Below are positions 61,609-64,000 of a stretch of DNA of 64,000 bases, piece after piece (positions within the stretch are counted from its first letter, which is position 1; every line of letters begins with the position of its first letter). Where the stretch lies: assembly GCF_024158025.1 (NCBI RefSeq), contig NZ_JAMZEL010000008.1:1-64000 (forward strand), written 5' to 3'. The DNA is from Runella salmonicolor (GTDB taxonomy: Bacteria; Bacteroidota; Bacteroidia; Cytophagales; Spirosomataceae). Position numbers and translations under genes: made by a program. Below the pieces are notes generated by a model, which worked only from the letters and a program-made list of their open reading frames with translations, ran no database searches and was not told the DNA's origin.

Positions 61609-62109
61609 TTAGGCCGTAACGGTCAAGGTATTGCCGTCGGTGCTCAACTTGGCCGTATAAACCGTCAAAGCTTTGGTGGCGGGGCCCATTTCTACGGCAC
61701 CCGTTGTGCTAAATTCTGACCCGTGATTGCTGCAAAAGAAGTCGTTTTGTGCCGAGCGATAACCTACCGTTGTTCCTTCATGGGTACAGGCTTTTGACAG
61801 GGCAACCATGGTTCCTTTGGCATTGGCTACGATGACGCTGCCTACCGTTACAAAATTACCTACTGTTTTGAGGGTGGCGAAGTCGGTGCTTGTCAAGTTT
61901 AAGGTGAAATTAATCGCTCCTTTACTCAAATCAGCATTGCCAGTCAGGCCAGTAGAGGTTGTTGGGGTAGTAGGAGTTGGAGTAGGGTCATCACTGCCCG
62001 AAGAGCAGGCGGTCATGGTGGTGCCTAAGCAATAAAAAGCCATCAGTGCACTACTGCTAAGTCCTAATTCACGCAGGAATTGTCCTCTTTTCATGGTTGT
62101 CTGTTTCAT
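61609..62109 (-). CDS. Rieske [2Fe-2S] lipoprotein
   Basis: A 166-residue protein. Residues of about 25-38 form a lipobox region (TMTACSSGSD, Cys 35), so it is probably membrane-attached at the periplasmic face, followed by a Pro/Thr linker. The Rieske ligands are C108-T-H110 and C126-S-N-H129, with the correct 15-residue spacing. ATG 62109 is chosen; ATG 62157 and ATG 62094 are alternatives. It heads the operon with DUF5777 and YceI genes and would carry electrons in the periplasm. No cytochrome b is encoded here. Confidence 0.85.
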   Translation of the reverse strand: MKQTTMKRGQFLRELGLSSSALMAFYCLGTTMTACSSGSDDPTPTPTTPTTSTGLTGNADLSKGAINFTLNLTSTDFATLKTVGNFVTVGSVIVANAKGTMVALSKACTHEGTTVGYRSAQNDFFCSNHGSEFSTTGAVEMGPATKALTVYTAKLSTDGNTLTVTA

Positions 62110-62256
62110 GATAACGCAAAAGTTTGTTTTGTGATAAAAATATGTTTGTACAGGCATTTACGAGTTTAAATCGTTTCTGGTTGCGTGGAGTACGCTTTTT
62201 TTTACACGGGAGCGTATAAAGGCTTTGTAAACAGCAAAATCAGGCTTGAGTTCTAC

Positions 62257-63165
62257 TTAAAAAAGCGAACCTTGGACTACTTTGGGGCGGATATGAGGAG
62301 GTTGGAGCGATAGCCCGCAATGCAGATTAAGTTGTTCGACCCAGTACTTGGTCAATTCGGGGGCGTTGATGTTTTCGCCGCAGTGGACAAAAATATAGGC
62401 TGTTTGGAGGCCTTGAGCGTACCAGTCCTTTAGTCGTTGTACCCAGGCATCTACCCGCGTAAAATCAGTTGGGTGTAGTTCATTGCCCACAAAACGCAGG
62501 GTCAGGGTGGGAGAAGTAAGGCTCATGTGCAACACATCTCGACGGCCCGCCACGTCCGACATCACGGTGCCAATGCCCAGTTGGTGGAGCATTTCGAGGG
62601 TTTTTTGCCAAATAGAATCATTTGAAAACCAATCGGGATGTCGAAACTCAACTGCGATGGGGAAATTGGGAGGAAGTTGCTTTAAAAAAGCCGACAAAGT
62701 ATGAAATTGGGAGGTATCAAAAGCGGGCCCAAGCTGCAAAAAGGTCGTACCAAGATGCTCTCTCAGTTCTAAAACAGACGAAATAAACTCCTGACTCAAG
62801 TGTTCACAACCTTTGAGTTGGTATTCATGACTGATGCTTTGGGGCCATTTAGGACAAAAACAAAAACCAGGAGCTGCCGCATCTACCCAACGCTGAATCG
62901 TGGTTTCTGGGGGAATTTGGTAATGTGTAACGTTTAGCTCAATGGTGTTGAACTGACGGGTATAGTGGTATAAAAAATCTTTTTCCTTCGCCGTCGTAGG
63001 ATATATTTTCCCGACCCATTCTTTATTGGACCAAATGGGAGGGCCTACAAAACAACGTGGTGGTTCAGATGTTTTAAAAGAAGAAAGCACCTGACCAGTA
63101 AAGGGATGGTCAGGTGGTAAGTTGAAATTAACTTTTGAAATGTCGTCTACTTTCCCAAAATCCAT
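62257..63165 (-). CDS. DUF72 family protein
   Basis: A 302-residue TIM-barrel-like protein. WVGKIYPTTAKEKDFLYHYTRQFNTIELNVTHYQIPP and FCFCPKWPQSISHEYQL are typical of DUF72, as is PIAVEFRHPDWF. Function is not established for the family. It lies 56 bp from the M48-MORN gene and is oriented the same way. ATG 63165 and length fit the family. Confidence 0.9.
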   Translation of the reverse strand: MDFGKVDDISKVNFNLPPDHPFTGQVLSSFKTSEPPRCFVGPPIWSNKEWVGKIYPTTAKEKDFLYHYTRQFNTIELNVTHYQIPPETTIQRWVDAAAPGFCFCPKWPQSISHEYQLKGCEHLSQEFISSVLELREHLGTTFLQLGPAFDTSQFHTLSAFLKQLPPNFPIAVEFRHPDWFSNDSIWQKTLEMLHQLGIGTVMSDVAGRRDVLHMSLTSPTLTLRFVGNELHPTDFTRVDAWVQRLKDWYAQGLQTAYIFVHCGENINAPELTKYWVEQLNLHCGLSLQPPHIRPKVVQGSLF

Positions 63166-63220
63166 AATGAACGTATTATCTGACGCAAATTAAGAAAATA
63201 CGCAGGAAGAAAATAGCACA

Positions 63221-64000
63221 TTATTTTACCCGCGCATCTTCCGAATAAACGCCCGCCTCCCGTCGTCCGTCGCGGTGATAAAAAGCGCCTTGGCCGTTGC
63301 GTTTGCCATTTTCGTAAATTCCTACAAAACGATCGCCATCGGCGTAGTAGTAAGTACCTTTGCCGTGGGGAAGATTGTTTTGAAACAACCCTACGTATTT
63401 ATCGCCGTTGGGAAAATAGTAGGCTCCGTATCCTGTGCGTTGGTCGGTTCGAAAATCACCCTTGTATTTCATTTTACCTTCTGGATAATACTGAACGCCC
63501 GTTCCGTGGCGTTTGCCGTACCTAAAGTCCCCTTCGTATCGTTCGCCGCTTTCGTGCACATAAATTCCCAGACCATTGTCACAATTTCCAGCCACGCATC
63601 CTACATTTTCATCTTCGGGTTCTTGGGGAGCGGCTGAAACTACGACAGGGCGGGAGGGTGTTGAAGGAACCGTAGACTGCGGAGTACGATTCGAAACCTG
63701 CGGGCCAGAAGCCGTTGGTTTTGGAGCGTTTGAGAGTATCCCAGCGGCATCCACCCATCCTTGGCGAATGGCTTCTACGCGGGTTGCCTTGGCGGGGTGA
63801 GAATACGTAGGCTTGTCGTCGCCGAGGGTTTTGATGGCTACCAAAGCCTCTTCAAGCGACGCCCCAAGGCGCTGCATGACAAAGCCAGAGAAGCGGTCGG
63901 CTTCTAATTCTTTTTGGGGGCGACTGCCTTTGCCGTCGATGGTATGCCCCTGCAAATGGTGCCCAATTTCGTGGGCCACAATACTAATGGCCGACCAGTC
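63221..64000 (-). CDS. M48-type metalloprotease with C-terminal MORN repeats (partial)
   Basis: The gene is cut at its 5' end by the right edge of the window; the frame stays open through 64000 as DWSAISI before VAHEIGHH. The visible 260 residues have a HEIGHH zinc motif and ELEADRF downstream (third ligand Glu), typical of M48 proteases. A Pro/Ser-rich linker follows, then about five MORN repeats of 22-24 residues (YEGDFRYGKRHGTG, YKGDFRTDQRTGYG, YVGLFQNNLPHGKG, FVGIYENGKRNGQG). MORN repeats bind membranes or act as scaffolds in other proteins. The fusion is uncommon. The true start and any signal peptide lie outside the window. Confidence 0.8.
   Translation of the reverse strand, partial: DWSAISIVAHEIGHHLQGHTIDGKGSRPQKELEADRFSGFVMQRLGASLEEALVAIKTLGDDKPTYSHPAKATRVEAIRQGWVDAAGILSNAPKPTASGPQVSNRTPQSTVPSTPSRPVVVSAAPQEPEDENVGCVAGNCDNGLGIYVHESGERYEGDFRYGKRHGTGVQYYPEGKMKYKGDFRTDQRTGYGAYYFPNGDKYVGLFQNNLPHGKGTYYYADGDRFVGIYENGKRNGQGAFYHRDGRREAGVYSEDARVK

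Overview
The window looks like chromosomal DNA of a Bacteroidota bacterium, most likely a member of the Cytophagales such as Spirosomataceae. The signs are secreted proteins with type IX secretion (T9SS) C-terminal sorting domains of types A and B, outer-membrane OmpA/TSP3 and DUF6089-like barrels, UMF1, DUF72, DUF1080 and DUF5777 families, and several promoters of the form TTTG-N19/20-TAnnTTTG. I see no phage, insertion sequence, CRISPR array or rRNA operon.

Region 1 (1-5.1 kb) holds a GntP permease, a BtuF-like binding protein without a signal peptide, a Wzi-family outer-membrane protein and an NTP_transf_5 nucleotidyltransferase. Region 2 (5.2-23 kb) is an exopolysaccharide or capsule locus. 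It has a polyprenyl-phosphate sugar phosphotransferase, three secreted or surface proteins, an AT-rich minus-strand cassette (GT4, FkbM methyltransferase, GT9, polymerase-like protein, FkbM-like protein, glycosyltransferase, methyltransferase, Wzx-type flippase), and the conserved export pair Wzz-like plus SLBB/Wza-like. The logic is priming, assembly by cassette transferases, flipping, polymerisation and export. Base composition changes sharply near the 3' end of the Wzz gene, as expected for an exchangeable cassette.

Region 3 (23-26.2 kb) has an APC amino-acid permease, a UMF1 MFS transporter and tRNA-Val. The tRNA is preceded by an unusual leader hairpin containing a mini-ORF. Region 4 (26.3-41.9 kb, all minus strand) is the most interesting part. 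It contains a GT39, a transketolase split into two genes, a fused SDR epimerase-GT2 polyprenyl-phosphate sugar synthase, two paralogous polytopic proteins with GT-C-like features, an acyltransferase-3, a second GT2, a 908-residue membrane-anchored protein and an SGNH/AlgX-like lipoprotein. I infer an undescribed pathway that makes an unusual sugar, loads it on polyprenyl phosphate and transfers it, possibly with acylation, to an envelope glycan. It appears to form at least two transcription units.

Region 5 (42-54.5 kb) contains a GMC oxidoreductase with its subunit-3 partner, a T9SS type B protein, LpxK, a MenC-like enolase-superfamily enzyme, a sulfite-oxidase-like molybdoenzyme, leucyl aminopeptidase, two related outer-membrane proteins and a UbiA-like membrane protein. 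Region 6 (54.6-64 kb) has tRNA-Gly, tRNA-Leu and tRNA-Gly, SppA, a small membrane protein with an ABC ATPase, FabI, a DUF1080 protein, a Rieske lipoprotein/DUF5777/YceI operon, a DUF72 protein and a M48-MORN protease cut by the window edge.

All assignments come from reading motifs and family resemblance by eye; no database search was run.
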